Positions 33,847 through 43,574 are shown, counted from the stretch's first letter. The stretch is DNA of 64,000 nucleotides from Parabacteroides sp. An277 (GCF_002159645.1 NZ_NFJB01000012.1:34446-98445); one strand, 5' to 3'. Program-made: numbers and translations. The notes: a model not told the origin generated them from the letters alone.

Positions 33847-35781
33847 ATGCAGAAATACAACATTCTTGAATTAAATGAGAAGCTTCTTTCCGAGCTTCAA
33901 AGCATAGCAGAAGAGTTGGGAATCAAGAAAGTTCGTTCAATGAAAAAAGAAGAACTGGTCTATAAGATTCTTGACGAACAAGCCATTTCTTTTGCAGGTA
34001 TCCAAGTGGAAAAAGAAAAGGAGAAGGAAGCTAAAAAAGAGGCTAAGAAGACAAGAGCTAAGAAGTCTGTGAAAACAGCTGAAAAGACAACGGTCGAACC
34101 TGTAGATGAAACAGCAGGACTTGTTGAAGCATCTGATTCAGAAGAAGCTCAACCGGAAGTAAAAACGGAAAAGAAAAAAAGAGGACGTCCTCACAAGGAA
34201 AAGGTTACTTACCTTTCAGGTACAACGCCTCAAGCACCTGTCACTCCTGAAGAGACACTTCCACAACCAATCCAATCTCCAGAAATTCAGCCGCTTTTAC
34301 CTCCTATGGTAATGGAAACCGATGATCAGACAGAAGAGGAAATGGTAAAAGAACCAATAAAAGTTGAAACTCCGGAACCTGCTCCTCAACCGACGGCTAC
34401 GGAAAGCAACGAACCGAAGCGTTTGGTTTTCCGTCATCGCGATACAAAGTCGGTATTAGAACAAGTACTTCCATTTACTACATCTACTCCCAAAAAGGAA
34501 AAAGAGAATAAGCAAACACAACCTGCGGTCAATAATGCCAATGAACAAGTCGCCGCAGACAATGCAGCTCAGAATAACAACCGAAACAATAAGAATAATC
34601 GGAATAACAATACAAACAACAATGCCGCCCCGCAAGAAAAAGTGTACGAGTTTGACGGTATCTTGGAAGGTGTAGGCGTGTTGGAAATCATGCAGGACGG
34701 ATATGGCTTCCTGCGTTCGTCGGACTACAATTACCTCACTTCCCCCGACGATATTTACGTTTCACAATCGCAAATTAAGTTGTTTGGTTTGAAGACGGGC
34801 GATGTCGTTGAAGGTGCAATTCGTCCGCCGAAAGAGGGAGAAAAATATTTCCCGTTGGTAAAAGTAGATCGAATCAATGGGCGTACTCCGGAAGAGGTAC
34901 GTGACCGCGTGCCGTTCGACCATTTGACACCGCTTTTCCCGGATGAGAAATTCATGCTTACCGCACGTCGTTCTCCGAAAATTTTCGACCCGATTGCTGT
35001 GCGAGTGGTTGATTTGTTCTCTCCGATTGGAAAAGGCCAGCGTGGTTTGATTGTAGCTCCTCCGAAAACAGGTAAAACAGTACTTTTGAAGGATATTGCC
35101 AATGCGATTGCCGCCAACCATCCGGAAGTCTATATGATTATTCTTTTGATTGATGAACGACCGGAGGAAGTAACCGATATGGCGCGTAGCGTAGATGCAG
35201 AAGTTATCGCTTCGACCTTTGACGAACCGGCTGAACGCCATGTAAAGATTGCTGAGATTGTATTGAATAAGGCAAAACGCATGGTCGAGTGCGGTCATGA
35301 TGTGGTCATCCTTTTGGATTCTATTACGCGTTTGGCTCGTGCATATAATACGGTACAACCGGCATCAGGAAAAGTCTTGTCGGGAGGTGTTGATGCGAAT
35401 GCACTCCAGAAACCAAAGCGGTTCTTCGGAGCAGCCCGTAATATCGAGCGGGGTGGTAGTTTGACTATCTTGGCAACAGCATTGACCGAAACGGGCTCCA
35501 AGATGGACGATGTTATCTTCGAAGAGTTCAAAGGTACTGGAAATATGGAATTGCAATTGGATCGTAAGCTCTCCAATAAACGTATCTATCCGGCAGTAGA
35601 TATTATGGCATCCAGCACACGCCGAGATGATTTGTTGCAAGACGAAGCTACGCGCAACCGTATGTGGATTCTTCGCAAATATCTTTCGGATATGAATTCC
35701 GTAGAAGCTATGGAATTTGTAAAGCAACGTTTGGAACAAACGGTCGACAATATGGAGTTCCTTGCGTCCATGAATGGATAA
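33847..35781 (+). CDS. rho: Transcription termination factor Rho with long disordered insert
   Basis: A 644-residue hexameric RNA helicase that ends transcripts. Order: a Rho_N-type helical domain (1-50); a ~210-residue low-complexity charged and Pro/Gln/Asn-rich insert (about 58-268, with an Asn-rich stretch at 34561-34626); a cold-shock RNA-binding domain ([17 protein letters not shown]); and the ATPase core with Walker [20 protein letters not shown] and [12 protein letters not shown]. coli Rho is 419 residues. Large inserts are usual in Bacteroidetes, and in B. thetaiotaomicron the insert drives phase separation needed in the gut. Confidence 0.98.
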   Translation: MQKYNILELNEKLLSELQSIAEELGIKKVRSMKKEELVYKILDEQAISFAGIQVEKEKEKEAKKEAKKTRAKKSVKTAEKTTVEPVDETAGLVEASDSEEAQPEVKTEKKKRGRPHKEKVTYLSGTTPQAPVTPEETLPQPIQSPEIQPLLPPMVMETDDQTEEEMVKEPIKVETPEPAPQPTATESNEPKRLVFRHRDTKSVLEQVLPFTTSTPKKEKENKQTQPAVNNANEQVAADNAAQNNNRNNKNNRNNNTNNNAAPQEKVYEFDGILEGVGVLEIMQDGYGFLRSSDYNYLTSPDDIYVSQSQIKLFGLKTGDVVEGAIRPPKEGEKYFPLVKVDRINGRTPEEVRDRVPFDHLTPLFPDEKFMLTARRSPKIFDPIAVRVVDLFSPIGKGQRGLIVAPPKTGKTVLLKDIANAIAANHPEVYMIILLIDERPEEVTDMARSVDAEVIASTFDEPAERHVKIAEIVLNKAKRMVECGHDVVILLDSITRLARAYNTVQPASGKVLSGGVDANALQKPKRFFGAARNIERGGSLTILATALTETGSKMDDVIFEEFKGTGNMELQLDRKLSNKRIYPAVDIMASSTRRDDLLQDEATRNRMWILRKYLSDMNSVEAMEFVKQRLEQTVDNMEFLASMNG

Positions 35782-35820
35782 GCGATAAGGTTTTAACCAT
35801 AGCGTGCCGAAAGGAATAAA

Positions 35821-35900
35821 AACGCGAAGACGCGGAGACACCGGAGCATTTATTTTGAAACCCATCAAATAAAAACTCCGTGACTCCGCGTCTTTGTGTT
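35821..35900. repeat. Long imperfect hairpin after rho (left flank of array T3)
   Basis: The left arm at 35821-35846 (AACGCGAAGACGCGGAGACA...) pairs with CTCCGTGACTCCGCGTCTTT... at 35876-35900. A related hairpin lies at 36269-36343, so array T3 is bracketed by two members of the same ACGCGGAG-type repeat family. It may also terminate or protect the rho transcript. Confidence 0.7.
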
Positions 35901-35970
35901 CCTACAAACGGCAAAAAGTTACCAATTACTTTCCATTTATTTCCCCATGAACGGCAGAAAAACGCCTTTA

Positions 35971-36208
35971 CAAACGTGTTTGCAGCGTTCCCAGCCGCGC
36001 TGGCGGGTTTACAAACGCGTTTGCAACGTTCCCAGCCGCGCTGGCGAGCTTACAAACGTGTTTGCAACGTTCCCAGCCACGCTGGCGGGTTTACAAACGT
36101 GTTTGCAACGTTCCCAGCCACGCTGGCGAGCTTACAAACGTGTTTGCAACGTTCCCAGCCACGCTGGCGGGTTTACAAACGTGTTTGCAACGTTCCCAGC
36201 GGCGTGGC
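35971..36208. repeat. Tandem array of six 41-bp units with phased dyads (array T3)
   Basis: CAAACGYGTTTG begins at 35971, 36012, 36053, 36094, 36135 and 36176. CCAGCCRCGCTGG begins at 35991, 36032, 36073, 36114 and 36155, with a degenerate sixth copy at 36196. Both are clean palindromes, and their centres alternate every 20.5 bp. The array lies between the convergent genes rho and fhs. Apparent open frames across it encode only a repeating peptide. Confidence 0.93.
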
Positions 36209-36268
36209 AACAAAAATTTCTGGCCTAATTCCTAAGAAAATGAAGGCGTGCCATAATAAGGATTTTTG

Positions 36269-36343
36269 AACACAGAGGCACGGAGACACTGCGGATTTAT
36301 TTCTGAAAACCAATAAAATAAGGAAACTCCGCGTCTCTGTGTT
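36269..36343. repeat. Long hairpin before fhs end (right flank of array T3)
   Basis: AACACAGAGGCACGGAG (36269-36285) pairs with CTCCGCGTCTCTGTGTT (36327-36343) around a 41-nt loop and is followed by TTATTCTTTTT. It is related to the hairpin at 35821-35900. It could terminate rho-side transcription. Confidence 0.7.
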
Positions 36344-36370
36344 TTATTCTTTTTGACACACCTCTTTACA

Positions 36371-38038
36371 TCAGCTCAATCCTTCCACCAAGCCGTTGAC
36401 CAGGTCGATATGGCGGGCTTGCGGTTCTTTCGGCAGGCCAGGCATACGCATGATTTCGCCCATGATGACCACCAACATCTCCGCGCCGTTGTTGATGACG
36501 ATATCGCGTACCTTCAGTTCGAAATCTTTTGCTACACCATACGCTTTCGGGTCGGACGAGAATGAGTATTGTGTCTTAGCAATGCAAATAGGGTAGTGTG
36601 CGATGCCTAACTCTTCGATTTGCTTGAGTTTCTTCTCGGCCAACGTGGTATAAGTTACTGCGCCTGCGCCGTAAATTTCGTGGGTGACTTTGGCTATCTT
36701 TTCGCGCACGCTATCGGCATCTTCATAAGTGAATCGCAACGGGGCAGATGGATGTTGCGCGATGGTATCGACTACCAACTGAGCCAATTCTTCGGCACCT
36801 TTTCCGCCTTCCGCAAAGACCGTATTCGGAGCGAATCCTACGCCTAATGCGCGGCAATGCTCCGCTACGAGCGCGATTTCCTCGTCTGTATCGGTTGCGA
36901 AACGATTGAAGGTAACGATGACTTCCTGTCCGAACTTACGCATATTCTCCACGTGCTTGTCTAAGTTGGCCAGTCCACGCTTCAACCCTTCCAAGTTCGG
37001 TTCCTTGATAGCCGCTTCCGGGACGCCGCCATGCAGCTTCAGGCTCTGCGCCGTGGCCACAATCACTGTCAATTTCGGTTGCAAGCCCGTTTTCCGGCAT
37101 TTGATGTTGAAGAATTTCTCCGCTCCCAGGTCGGCTCCGAATCCGGCTTCCGTGATGGCATAATCTCCGTAGGTCAGTGCCATTTTCGTCGCCAGGACAG
37201 AATTACATCCGTGGGCAATGTTGGCAAATGGACCTCCATGCACAAATGCCGCCGTATGTTCTGTTGTCTGTACGAGATTGGGCAAAAGGGCATCCTTCAG
37301 CAAGACGGTGATAGCACCTGCCACGCCGAGGTCTCTTACCGTAAAGGGTTTATTGTCGTAAGTATAACCCAAGAGGATATTCCCCACGCGCCGCTTCAGG
37401 TCTTCCAAATCGGTCGCCAGGCAGAGGATGGCCATGATTTCCGAGGCAGGAGTGATGTCGAATCCCGTCTCTGTCGGAATGCCATTCGCACTGCCACCCA
37501 GTCCTGTCACAATGTCACGCAGGCTGCGGTCGTTCACGTCGAGCACGCGCTTCCACTTAATCTCCTTCAGCCCTACGCACGAGTTGCGGTTCTGATACAG
37601 ATAGTTGTCGAGCAGGGCCGTAATCATGTTGTGCGCCGATGTCACGGCGTGGAAATCGCCCGTAAAATGGAGGTTGATGTTTTCCATGGGGAGCACTTGT
37701 GCGTATCCACCGCCTGCTGCGCCTCCTTTCATGCCAAAGCAAGGACCGAGCGAGGGTTCGCGAAGGGCCACAATCGCCCTCTTTCCGATGCGGTTCAGCC
37801 CCAAGGCCAATCCGATGGAAACGGTTGTCTTTCCGACCCCCGCCTTGTTGGGCGTGATGGCTGTCACCAGAATCAGGTTGTGCCGGGCCATCTCCGCTTC
37901 GTCTATCAAATGAAGCGGGACCTTGGCAATATAGCTGCCGTAGTGGTGAATCTCTTCGCGCGGCATCCCCGACTGTTCTGCCACGTCTTTAATCTTCATC
38001 AACTTCGTTTCTCTTGCAATTTCGATGTCTGTTTTCAT
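36371..38038 (-). CDS. fhs: Formate-tetrahydrofolate ligase
   Basis: A 555-residue ATP-dependent enzyme that makes 10-formyl-tetrahydrofolate. The P-loop region [20 protein letters not shown] is near residue 60. [20 protein letters not shown] and [17 protein letters not shown] are typical Fhs motifs. The length is normal. The AraC-type regulator paralog 2 ends 32 nt upstream on the same strand, so fhs may be read from that promoter. Confidence 0.98.
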   Translation of the reverse strand: MKTDIEIARETKLMKIKDVAEQSGMPREEIHHYGSYIAKVPLHLIDEAEMARHNLILVTAITPNKAGVGKTTVSIGLALGLNRIGKRAIVALREPSLGPCFGMKGGAAGGGYAQVLPMENINLHFTGDFHAVTSAHNMITALLDNYLYQNRNSCVGLKEIKWKRVLDVNDRSLRDIVTGLGGSANGIPTETGFDITPASEIMAILCLATDLEDLKRRVGNILLGYTYDNKPFTVRDLGVAGAITVLLKDALLPNLVQTTEHTAAFVHGGPFANIAHGCNSVLATKMALTYGDYAITEAGFGADLGAEKFFNIKCRKTGLQPKLTVIVATAQSLKLHGGVPEAAIKEPNLEGLKRGLANLDKHVENMRKFGQEVIVTFNRFATDTDEEIALVAEHCRALGVGFAPNTVFAEGGKGAEELAQLVVDTIAQHPSAPLRFTYEDADSVREKIAKVTHEIYGAGAVTYTTLAEKKLKQIEELGIAHYPICIAKTQYSFSSDPKAYGVAKDFELKVRDIVINNGAEMLVVIMGEIMRMPGLPKEPQARHIDLVNGLVEGLS

Positions 38039-38070
38039 AAATAATTTACTGTTTAATGATTATGTAGATA

Positions 38071-38550
38071 CTATGCTTGCCACCGATACAGGTCGCGGAA
38101 GTTCGCCGGGCGGAATTTTCGCCGGTATTGCACCAAAGTCATCTGGGTTTGCAGTTTAAAATGCCGTCCCATGGCCGTGACCGATGCAAAACCACAATGT
38201 TGGGCAATCGCTTTCAGGGGTTCATCGGTATATTTCAGCCATTCGCCCAGCCGCCTTAAACGGTATCGCAGATGGAACTCTTGTGTGGTTAGCCCTGTAA
38301 ATACTTGAAACAAATCGCACAATGTCCGAATCTTGAGCCCCATGGCTTCTGCCAATTCGGCAGGCGAAAGGGTACAGTCCGAAGCCCATGCGCGTGCGAC
38401 AGCGTCGAACACAAGCGACCCCGTCGGCTTCAAATTCCGGTCGACTGGCTGCATGGCGCTCCAGCCCGCTTCGTTCGTGACGACTTGTTCGGTCAAAATC
38501 GTCATGTACACGTCCGTTACGTTTATTCGTTTGAATCTAATGCGTTCCAT
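38071..38550 (-). CDS. Small AraC-type helix-turn-helix regulator, paralog 2
   Basis: A 159-residue protein of the same length and plan as the regulator at 3359-3838. Both begin ME-I-FK (MERIRFKR here), share GW..MQPV near residue 30, LFTG/VFTG, the YRLRRLGEWLKYT linker, CGFAS in the second helix-turn-helix, and end YRRKFRPANFRDLYRW. ATG 38550 is chosen because the promoter at 38566-38573 lies inside the longer frame. It precedes fhs on the same strand. Array T4 lies directly upstream. The targets are unknown. Confidence 0.85.
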   Translation of the reverse strand: MERIRFKRINVTDVYMTILTEQVVTNEAGWSAMQPVDRNLKPTGSLVFDAVARAWASDCTLSPAELAEAMGLKIRTLCDLFQVFTGLTTQEFHLRYRLRRLGEWLKYTDEPLKAIAQHCGFASVTAMGRHFKLQTQMTLVQYRRKFRPANFRDLYRWQA

Positions 38551-38565
38551 ATCCTTGCTTTTTTG

Positions 38566-38573
38566 CAAAGATA
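38566..38573 (-). promoter_or_regulatory. -7 promoter element (TATCTTTG) of AraC-type paralog 2
   Basis: An exact TAnnTTTG match with 15 nt to the ATG, the same spacing as in front of paralog 1. Confidence 0.75.
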
Positions 38574-38613
38574 GGAAATAAAATGGATAAAGAGAGGAAG
38601 ATCCGACGAAAAA

Positions 38614-38896
38614 TAGATATATTTGATACTTAAAAATCTAATTTAGACCCCGAAAACCGGTATTTGTGTAACAAAAAAATCTAATTTCTGTATCTAAACT
38701 GGATTTCTTTGTGACAAGAATATCTATTATAGAGCCTATCTGCAGCTATTCATGTATCAAAAATATCTATTTTATGCCATTATAATGATATTTGTGATAC
38801 ATAAATATCTAATTTAGACCCAGAAATTAGATTTTCTTGTTACATAGATACCTGTTTTCGGGGTAGAAATTAGATATTCATGTTACGTATCTATCG
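38614..38896. repeat. Tandem array of seven ~43-bp units with phased dyads (array T4)
   Basis: A G-x-x-AC/TC box followed six bases later by ATCTA or a variant begins at 38625, 38668, 38711, 38754, 38796, 38839 and 38882 (steps 43, 43, 43, 42, 43, 43). In the best unit, GATATTT...AAATATC is centred at 38798 and ATCTAATTT...AAATTAGAT at 38819.5, so alternating dyads are 21.5 bp apart. Part of unit 1 (ACCCCGAAAACCGGTAT) recurs inverted in unit 6. The array fills the gap between the phoU terminator and the paralog 2 promoter. Confidence 0.88.
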
Positions 38897-38932
38897 AAAA
38901 AAAATCCCACCTTTCCACAACAAACAGGTGGG
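38897..38932 (-). terminator. Rho-independent terminator of the pst-phoU operon
   Basis: On the minus strand CCCACCT and AGGTGGG form a stem followed by ATTTTTTTT. It lies about 36 nt beyond the phoU stop and directly adjoins array T4. Confidence 0.9.
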
Positions 38933-38967
38933 AAAAGTGGGAAAAAGAAAGGAGTGGGAATGGGAAA

Positions 38968-39642
38968 TTATTCCCCAAGGGATTTCGTATGTTTCAAAAC
39001 TTCTGCATCGATATAAAAGACAGTCTCTTCGGCCAGGTTGCTGATATGATCTCCGGCACGTTCCAATTTGCGGAAAATCGCCGCCAGTTCGAGGCAGAGC
39101 TTGATGGAATCCGGATGCTCGGTCGCGTAATCGGCCAGGATGTCGAGCGCCTCTTTGTTGAGTTGGTCGAGCAATTCATCCTGTTCGAAGACCGATTTGG
39201 CAGTACCGATGTTCTGTTCGGTCAGCGCCTCATGCGTCTGCGCGAACATCGACATCACGCGGTCGCTCATCTCCTGGAGGCGCAAGCGCTTGAAAAGTTC
39301 CTTGTCCTCTTCAGTGAGGGGGCAACGCTGCACGAACCGCGCCACGCTGTCGGCATAATCGCCGATGCGCTCCAAATTATTATTAATCTTGAGCATGGCC
39401 AAGGCAAAACGGAGGTCGATAGCGACGGGATTGTAAAGGGCGATAAAGTCCTCGATATCGCTATCAATCTTCAGCTCGAAAGCGTTCACGCGCTTTTCGC
39501 GGGTCGAAACGCGCTCGGCCAACTCCACGTCGATGTCGAGCACGGCCTTGTAGGCGTTCTCCAACTGGTCGTGAACGAGGAGCCACATCTCGTTGATTTC
39601 TTTTTTAATCGTATTCAGTTCGTTTTCTACAAATTTTACCAT
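38968..39642 (-). CDS. phoU: Phosphate transport system regulator PhoU
   Basis: A 224-residue all-helical protein with two PhoU repeats (about 10-100 and 115-210). Seen: ERVSTREKRVNAFELKID and LERAGDHISNLAEETVFYI, whose acidic clusters bind metal. PhoU links Pst transport to phosphate signalling. ATG 39642 is used rather than the TTG at 39651. It is the last gene of pstSCAB-phoU. Confidence 0.95.
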   Translation of the reverse strand: MVKFVENELNTIKKEINEMWLLVHDQLENAYKAVLDIDVELAERVSTREKRVNAFELKIDSDIEDFIALYNPVAIDLRFALAMLKINNNLERIGDYADSVARFVQRCPLTEEDKELFKRLRLQEMSDRVMSMFAQTHEALTEQNIGTAKSVFEQDELLDQLNKEALDILADYATEHPDSIKLCLELAAIFRKLERAGDHISNLAEETVFYIDAEVLKHTKSLGE

Positions 39643-39700
39643 AATGAACAATATAAATAATAGGTTTGACTTCTGTGGATGGACACATCGCCGTTCCTCT

Positions 39701-40453
39701 TTATCCGAAACGGCCGGTGATGTAATTTTGAGTTGCTTCCTTCTCCGGATGCGTAAAGATTTTCTTCGTCTCGTCGTATTCCACCATCTCGCCCAGGTAG
39801 AAGAAAGCGGTTTTGTTGCTTACGCGTGCTGCCTGCTGCATGCTGTGGGTGACGATGACAATGGTTGTCTGTTCGCTCAACTCGCAAATTAACTCTTCAA
39901 TCTTGGAAGTCGAAATAGGGTCGAGCGCCGAAGCTGGTTCGTCCATAAGCAAGACCGACGGCGAAACGGCCATGGCCCGCGCGATGCAAAGACGCTGTTG
40001 CTGTCCGCCCGAAAGCGCGTAAGCCGATTCTTTCAATTTATCCTTCACTTCATTCCAAAGGGCCGCACCCTTGAGGGCTGTCTCGACGCGCTCTTCGATA
40101 AAGGTTTTATCTTTAATGCCGTTCACGCGGAGACCGTATGCCACGTTCTCGAAAATACTCTTCGGGAACGGATTCGGACGTTGGAAAACCATGCCGACGT
40201 TCTTGCGGAGCACATCTACATCGACCGATTTATCATAAATATCCTGTCCGTCTATCAGAATATTTCCCTCCAAACGAGCCACCGGAATGAGGTCGTTCAT
40301 GCGATTGAACAAACGAAGGAAAGTAGACTTGCCACATCCCGACGGACCGATGAAAGCGACAACTTGCTTTTCCGGGATGGCGATACTGATATTTTTTAAG
40401 GCGTGGAAATCTCCGTAATAGAAGTTCACGTTTTTAGCTTCAATCTTATTCAT
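39701..40453 (-). CDS. pstB: Phosphate ABC transporter ATPase
   Basis: A 250-residue ABC ATPase that powers high-affinity phosphate import. Walker [10 protein letters not shown], signature [14 protein letters not shown], Walker [14 protein letters not shown] and the switch histidine (VTHSMQQA) are all present. Located 20 nt after pstA and 58 nt before phoU. Confidence 0.98.
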   Translation of the reverse strand: MNKIEAKNVNFYYGDFHALKNISIAIPEKQVVAFIGPSGCGKSTFLRLFNRMNDLIPVARLEGNILIDGQDIYDKSVDVDVLRKNVGMVFQRPNPFPKSIFENVAYGLRVNGIKDKTFIEERVETALKGAALWNEVKDKLKESAYALSGGQQQRLCIARAMAVSPSVLLMDEPASALDPISTSKIEELICELSEQTTIVIVTHSMQQAARVSNKTAFFYLGEMVEYDETKKIFTHPEKEATQNYITGRFG

Positions 40454-40472
40454 ATCTGATTAGTTGTTATGA

Positions 40473-41369
40473 TTAACGAGTTTTTTTGACAAAGAACCGA
40501 CGGATGAAATTGGCCGTCAAATTCATAATTAATACAATGACGATAAGGACAAATGCGGTGCCATACGCAATCGGGAGCTGCGCTTCGATGTTCGTGCCGC
40601 TCGTAGCTACTACATACAAATGGTAAGGGAGCGCCATACATTGGTCGAAGATACTTTGCGGTAATTGCGGGAGGAAGTAGGCCGCACAGGTGAAGAGGAT
40701 AGGAGCCGTCTCGCCTGATACACGCCCCAACGACAGGATCAACCCGGTGATGACACGCGGCATCGCGCTCGGAAGGAGTACTTTCCAAATCGTTTGTGCT
40801 TTAGTCGCGCCCAAGGCCAGACTTCCCTCGCGGAAACTATTGGGGATATCCTTAAAGGCCTCTTCCGTCGTACGGATGACAATAGGCAACGCCAACAAGC
40901 CGAGTGTCAGCGAACCAGCGATGATGCTATCCCCGAAGCCCATGTAATTTACAAAGAAAGCCATACCGAAAAGACCAAACACAATAGAAGGAATACCTGC
41001 CAAGTTATTGGTCATCATCCGGATGAAATTCACTAATTTGCCTTTGGGGGCATATTCGTTCATGTAGATACCGCTGACGACACCCACTGGAAAAGCAAAT
41101 ATCGCACTTCCTATCATCAAGCAGCACGTACCGACAATCGCCGGTAAGATACCGCCTTTCGTCATTCCGTCGGCCGGAGCTTCCGTAATGAATTCCCAGC
41201 TTATCGTATGAAAACCTTTAATCAATATAAAGCCCAAGATACAAAAGAGAACCACGGCAATCCCATAACTGAAAAGGCGAAAGATGCCAAACATGATATG
41301 CTGCACGAGGTGTTTTTTCTTATTATATTGGATGAAACGCTCGTCGCGTTTGTTGAGTTGCTCGTCCAT
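40473..41369 (-). CDS. pstA: Phosphate ABC transporter permease PstA
   Basis: A 298-residue inner membrane permease with about six helices and the coupling motif EAFKDIPNSFREGSLALGATK. It pairs with PstC to form the phosphate channel. It starts 2 nt after the pstC stop, so translation is coupled. Confidence 0.96.
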   Translation of the reverse strand: MDEQLNKRDERFIQYNKKKHLVQHIMFGIFRLFSYGIAVVLFCILGFILIKGFHTISWEFITEAPADGMTKGGILPAIVGTCCLMIGSAIFAFPVGVVSGIYMNEYAPKGKLVNFIRMMTNNLAGIPSIVFGLFGMAFFVNYMGFGDSIIAGSLTLGLLALPIVIRTTEEAFKDIPNSFREGSLALGATKAQTIWKVLLPSAMPRVITGLILSLGRVSGETAPILFTCAAYFLPQLPQSIFDQCMALPYHLYVVATSGTNIEAQLPIAYGTAFVLIVIVLIMNLTANFIRRFFVKKTR

Positions 41370-41371
41370 AA

Positions 41372-42565
41372 TTATTTCTGGAATTTATTGCGGGAAGAAA
41401 CAACCTCCACGCACATGTTGATGAATAAGGTAATAAAGAAAAGAATAACGCCCAAAAGGAACAACGACTGGTAATGTGCGCCGCCTGCTGGAGCTTCGCC
41501 CAATTCGGCCGCAATGGTAGCCGGAATCGTACGAAGCGGTTCGAGGATAGAAGAGGGGATGACTGCCGCATTACCGGTCACCATCAATACCGCCATGGTT
41601 TCGCCTACCGCACGTCCAATTCCCAATACAACGCCCGACGTAATACCGGAAATCGAAAACGGCACGACTACCTTATAAATCGTCTGCCACTGCGACGCAC
41701 CCAAGGCCAAGCTCGCTTCGCGCATCGTCTGCGGGCAGCTACGCATGGCATCTTCTGCCACGGTAATAATCGTAGGCAATGCCATAATCGCCAAAACAAT
41801 ACTTCCCGCCAAACCTGATTCGCCCACAGGCAGGTTAAACGTCTGCTGCAAAAGGGGGACAATGACGGCCAAACCAAAGAAACCATACACAACCGAAGGA
41901 ATGCCGTTAAGCAATTCGATAATTGGCTTCAATACCTTATGCACCTTCGGATGTGCAATTTCCGACATGTAAATAGAGATGGCCAATCCAAAAGGCAATG
42001 CAATAAGTATCGCAAAGAAACTGACCCATAGCGTACCGCTCACCAAAGGCAAAATACCAAAGATAGGAGAGGGCGTAGCCGTAGGGAACCATTCTGTTCC
42101 GCCCAACACATCGCCTACCGGAATCGTATGGTCTGGTACCAAGTAAATATCCTTTTGTCCTTCGATAAGCATTGTCGGGACAAAAGCTACAATACCGGGC
42201 GTGCGACGGATGATGTCTCCGAGCTTGTCGCCTGCATGTTCATACTCCGCGCCCAACTCTTCTTCCGAATAATACTTCGTCAAATCCTCAAGGCGGAAGG
42301 TTTCAACCGGGATATCGCGCCCGTTAATCTCTTTCCAATTCGTGATTTCCTCGTCGAACAACTCCTTTATCTGTTGTGCGCTGAGTTTCTCTACCGGATT
42401 TTCTTTATTCAAAGCCAATACGTATCCATCTTCTACAATGCTGTTTTTGAACAACCCGACAGCCTCACTAAACAGGAAGCCAATGATAAGAAGAATGACG
42501 ACACTGGTCGTAAATCCGCTCACGGTAAACACGTACCGGGCAATCTTGTCTACTATTTTCTTCAT
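41372..42565 (-). CDS. pstC: Phosphate ABC transporter permease PstC with PstS-like periplasmic insert
   Basis: A 397-residue permease, about 80-100 residues longer than most PstC proteins. TM1 is at about 15-40 and the usual permease core starts near 165, with the coupling motif MRSCPQTMREASLALGAS. Between them, residues about 45-150 form a soluble periplasmic insert. Its residues 56-79 align with residues 111-134 of the neighbouring PstS at about half identity (NPV..L...Q....F...ITNWKE). A later GIVAFVPTMLI resembles PstS GAIGYVGLAYL. The insert may help dock or mimic the binding protein. Confidence 0.94.
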   Translation of the reverse strand: MKKIVDKIARYVFTVSGFTTSVVILLIIGFLFSEAVGLFKNSIVEDGYVLALNKENPVEKLSAQQIKELFDEEITNWKEINGRDIPVETFRLEDLTKYYSEEELGAEYEHAGDKLGDIIRRTPGIVAFVPTMLIEGQKDIYLVPDHTIPVGDVLGGTEWFPTATPSPIFGILPLVSGTLWVSFFAILIALPFGLAISIYMSEIAHPKVHKVLKPIIELLNGIPSVVYGFFGLAVIVPLLQQTFNLPVGESGLAGSIVLAIMALPTIITVAEDAMRSCPQTMREASLALGASQWQTIYKVVVPFSISGITSGVVLGIGRAVGETMAVLMVTGNAAVIPSSILEPLRTIPATIAAELGEAPAGGAHYQSLFLLGVILFFITLFINMCVEVVSSRNKFQK

Positions 42566-42595
42566 ATATAATATAGGTATAAAGGATTCGTATGC

Positions 42596-43411
42596 TTAAC
42601 GGGGAATAAATCCCATCTTCAAAGTAATGTCACGGCCTGTATCCGATGTGATGTATTGGATGAAATCAGATACATCAGCCTCTTTGCTTTTGTCGTAGTA
42701 ATAATAAAGAGGACGGACGATAGGATACAACTTATCGACCGCATTTTCGACCGACGGATAGACATAATGCTCCCCGCCATCATAGGATACTTTGAGCGCC
42801 TTCACATATTTGTTCAAATACGCCAACCCTACGTAACCAATAGCTCCGCGCGTTTGCCGAACCGACTGGATAATGGCCCCTGTGGCAGGCATTGAAAGAA
42901 TACTGCTCATATAGTTCTTATTGCCCAACACGCTTTCCTTGAAGAATTCGTACGTACCGGAAGAGGTCTCGCGCGAATAAACAACAATCTTACGGTCTTC
43001 ACCACCTACTTCTTTCCAATTGGTGATTTTACCGCGGAAGATACCTTCCAATTGTTCGCGAGTCAACTGCTGTACCGGATTATCCGGATGTACGATGACC
43101 GCCAAAGCATCATACGCTACGATGACTTCGGCGGGGTCATGCTTGGCTTGTTTCATTTTCATCTTTTCGCTGAACTTGATTCGCCTCGAAGCCATAGCAA
43201 TGTCGGTAGTTCCATCTAAAAGAGCTGAAATTCCAACACCACTACCGCCACCTGTAACCGTCACAGAAGCAGAAGGATGTGTCTTTAGATACTCTTCCGA
43301 AAGAGTCTGTGTCAACGGCAATACTGTGTCGCTTCCTTTGATACGCTGTGCCATACTTCCAAACGTCGTAAGGCAAAGGAACAACATGAACGGATAGATT
43401 TTTTTATTCAT
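42596..43411 (-). CDS. pstS: Phosphate-binding protein PstS
   Basis: A 271-residue periplasmic binding protein. It has a signal peptide (ending GSMAQ), phosphate-binding loops (IKGSDTVLPLTQTLSEEY; TGGGSGVGISALLDGTTDIAMASR; SRETSSGTYEFF) and the NWKEVGG motif. It is the first gene of pstSCAB-phoU. A TACCTTTA promoter-like site lies near 43450-43457. Regulation by phosphate is expected but no Pho box is obvious to me. Confidence 0.96.
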   Translation of the reverse strand: MNKKIYPFMLFLCLTTFGSMAQRIKGSDTVLPLTQTLSEEYLKTHPSASVTVTGGGSGVGISALLDGTTDIAMASRRIKFSEKMKMKQAKHDPAEVIVAYDALAVIVHPDNPVQQLTREQLEGIFRGKITNWKEVGGEDRKIVVYSRETSSGTYEFFKESVLGNKNYMSSILSMPATGAIIQSVRQTRGAIGYVGLAYLNKYVKALKVSYDGGEHYVYPSVENAVDKLYPIVRPLYYYYDKSKEADVSDFIQYITSDTGRDITLKMGFIPR

Positions 43412-43524
43412 ATAGTTGTATTGTTATATCATTTCCTTTGGCAGCGTAAAGGTACTATAAAATAAGGAGTTAAAATGTTTCGTTTGTGTTACATCTATAT
43501 GCCATCTTTGTTTCATGGGTAGAT

Positions 43525-43574
43525 GAAGGACGCCACATGGGCTCAGAAGTCCTTCTTTTTGTACGAAATGGGGT
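43525..43574. repeat. Short hairpin element upstream of pstS, similar to 27594-27639
   Basis: GAAGGAC (43525-43531) pairs with GTCCTTC (near 43549-43555), followed on the plus strand by TTTTTG. The CTCAG-AG core and the trailing GGGGT recur at 27594-27639. On the plus strand it looks like a terminator, although no plus-strand gene precedes it. On the minus strand it would lie in or before the pstS leader. Confidence 0.5.

Noticed and set aside
35880..36269. Plus-strand frames of 110-129 codons in the rho-fhs gap
   Set aside because: They are generated by the 41-bp array and encode only a repeating Thr/Leu/Gln/Arg-rich peptide in more than one frame.
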